Below the pieces are notes generated by a model, which was not told the DNA's origin, made no database searches, and worked only from the letters and a program-made list of their open reading frames with translations. Shown in pieces: positions 63,392-64,000 of a stretch of DNA of 64,000 nucleotides. This DNA is from Caldimonas caldifontis (GTDB lineage Bacteria > Pseudomonadota > Gammaproteobacteria > Burkholderiales > Burkholderiaceae_C). Position numbers and translations under genes: made by a program. The stretch spans positions 62,001 through 126,000 of the forward strand of contig NZ_PSNX01000011.1 of the NCBI RefSeq assembly GCF_002930615.1. Direction: 5' to 3'. Positions within the stretch are counted from its first letter, which is position 1; each line of letters opens with the position of its first letter.

Positions 63392-64000
63392 TCAGCAAAA
63401 ATGTAACTTTTGTAGCGAGCAGATTCTCGCACACACGTAGACGGGCTTGCGGTGCAGGTAAACACCAACTTCCGGCCCGTGTGCATTGCGTCTCAGATAT
63501 CGTTGCATCCACACCGTGTGCATGCCCAGCGAACGGGCCGCCTTCTGATGGGCGAGCGTGTCCTCGACCAGCGTGCAACGGTGGGGCGGCACCTTGAGCC
63601 GGGCGGCGACGTGTCGCAGCATGCGCCGGTCGGGCTTGGGTCGCCACTGGCCGAACATGCGCATGCCCTCGATGGGGATGATGCCGTCGAACACCGACTC
63701 CAGGCCCAGCGCGCCCAGCACCCGCCGGGTGTAGCCCCGGGGGGCGTTGGTCAGCACGTACTTCCGCCCTCGCAAGCGCTTGACGGCCGCCTTGTCATGG
63801 GCATGGGCGAAGAGCCTGTCCTCCAGCCCGGGCAGTCCGTGGGTGTGTTCCAGGAAGTGCGCGGGCCGGATGCCATGGTGATGGATCAGCCCCAGCAGGG
63901 TCGCACCGTAACGCCGCCAGTAGTCACGACGCAGGAAGTCCGCCTGCTCATGCGGCACGTCCAGCGCACGGACGATGTAGTCGGTCATCGACCCGTCGAT
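63392..64000 (-). CDS. pyrimidine 5'-nucleotidase, HAD family (5' partial)
   Basis: A HAD-fold phosphatase of the pyrimidine 5'-nucleotidase (SDT1-like) type. The reading frame runs off the right edge, so the N-terminal D-x-D nucleophile motif is missing from the window. The 202 visible residues include D-Y-W-R-R-Y-G-A-T-L-L-G-L, L-P-G-L-E-D-R-L, V-L-T-N-A-P-R-G-Y (motif II), K-P-D-R-R-M-L (motif III) and L-V-E-D-T-L-A-H-Q-K (motif IV). The C terminus is a longer than usual tail ending L-Q-K-L-H-F-C. slmA follows on the same strand. Confidence 0.88.
   Translation of the reverse strand: MDGSMTDYIVRALDVPHEQADFLRRDYWRRYGATLLGLIHHHGIRPAHFLEHTHGLPGLEDRLFAHAHDKAAVKRLRGRKYVLTNAPRGYTRRVLGALGLESVFDGIIPIEGMRMFGQWRPKPDRRMLRHVAARLKVPPHRCTLVEDTLAHQKAARSLGMHTVWMQRYLRRNAHGPEVGVYLHRKPVYVCARICSLQKLHFC

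Overview
The window is a GC-rich (roughly two thirds G+C by eye), densely coded chromosomal segment from a betaproteobacterium, most likely order Burkholderiales (Comamonadaceae or the Rubrivivax/Leptothrix group). The support is gene order and protein character: pgk-pyk-fba-purC-purE-purK-Sua5, a PBP5-type carboxypeptidase followed by D-amino-acid aminotransferase, YbeD, lipB and lipA, rplU-rpmA-obgE-proB, and pilB-pilC-pilD-coaE-zapD-yacG. I see no rRNA, CRISPR array, insertion sequence, integrase or prophage. One tRNA gene, tRNA-Pro(CGG), is present.

Layout. 0-11.6 kb: azlCD exporter (azlC cut by the left edge), lower glycolysis (pgk, pyk, fba), purine synthesis (purC, purE, purK), a CnoX-like thioredoxin-TPR protein, Sua5 and a degenerate SGNH lipoprotein. 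11.6-19.9 kb: PBP4, the tsaB-rimI-uracil-DNA glycosylase operon, CorA, hemB, a candidate structured small RNA, hemJ, VanZ, a 2Fe-2S ferredoxin and an alpha/beta hydrolase. 19.9-27.7 kb: PBP5-dat-ybeD, Sel1 protein, lipB-lipA, AraC regulator, EamA exporter, TlpA and DUF4197. 27.7-37.4 kb: a degenerate sensor-like protein, a lipoprotein, an MFS transporter, PTS IIA and HPr without enzyme I, an OlsB-like acyltransferase with an apparent Pho box, a large multi-PAS hybrid kinase, grxD and ubiX. 37.4-44.9 kb: lytic transglycosylase, proS, rppH, proB, obgE, rpmA, rplU, ispB and tRNA-Pro.

44.9-54.9 kb is the most accessory-looking part. A LysR regulator diverges from a three-gene cassette of unknown function (DUF5666 lipoprotein, DUF6502 protein with helix-turn-helix and AT-hook, second DUF5666 lipoprotein). 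The cassette has a clean sigma70-type promoter whose spacer is filled by a perfect 9-3-9 inverted repeat. Next comes an apparent catabolic island: orphan TctC binding protein, IlvD/Edd dehydratase, GntR/FCD regulator, BKACE-type beta-keto acid cleavage enzyme and a 3-hydroxyacyl-CoA dehydrogenase-like enzyme. It has a palindrome overlapping the tctC promoter. 55-64 kb: type IV pilus assembly (pilB, pilC, pilD), coaE, zapD, yacG, a Nudix hydrolase, a DUF815 ATPase, PdeM, SlmA and a pyrimidine nucleotidase cut by the right edge.

The best candidates for something undescribed are the DUF5666-DUF6502-DUF5666 cassette with its operator, the four-hairpin RNA between hemB and hemJ, the Pho-box array before the OlsB-like gene, the structured rplU leader, and a recurring pattern of -10-like hexamers 7-9 bases before start codons that suggests leaderless mRNAs. 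All functional calls are from reading the sequence; no search was run.
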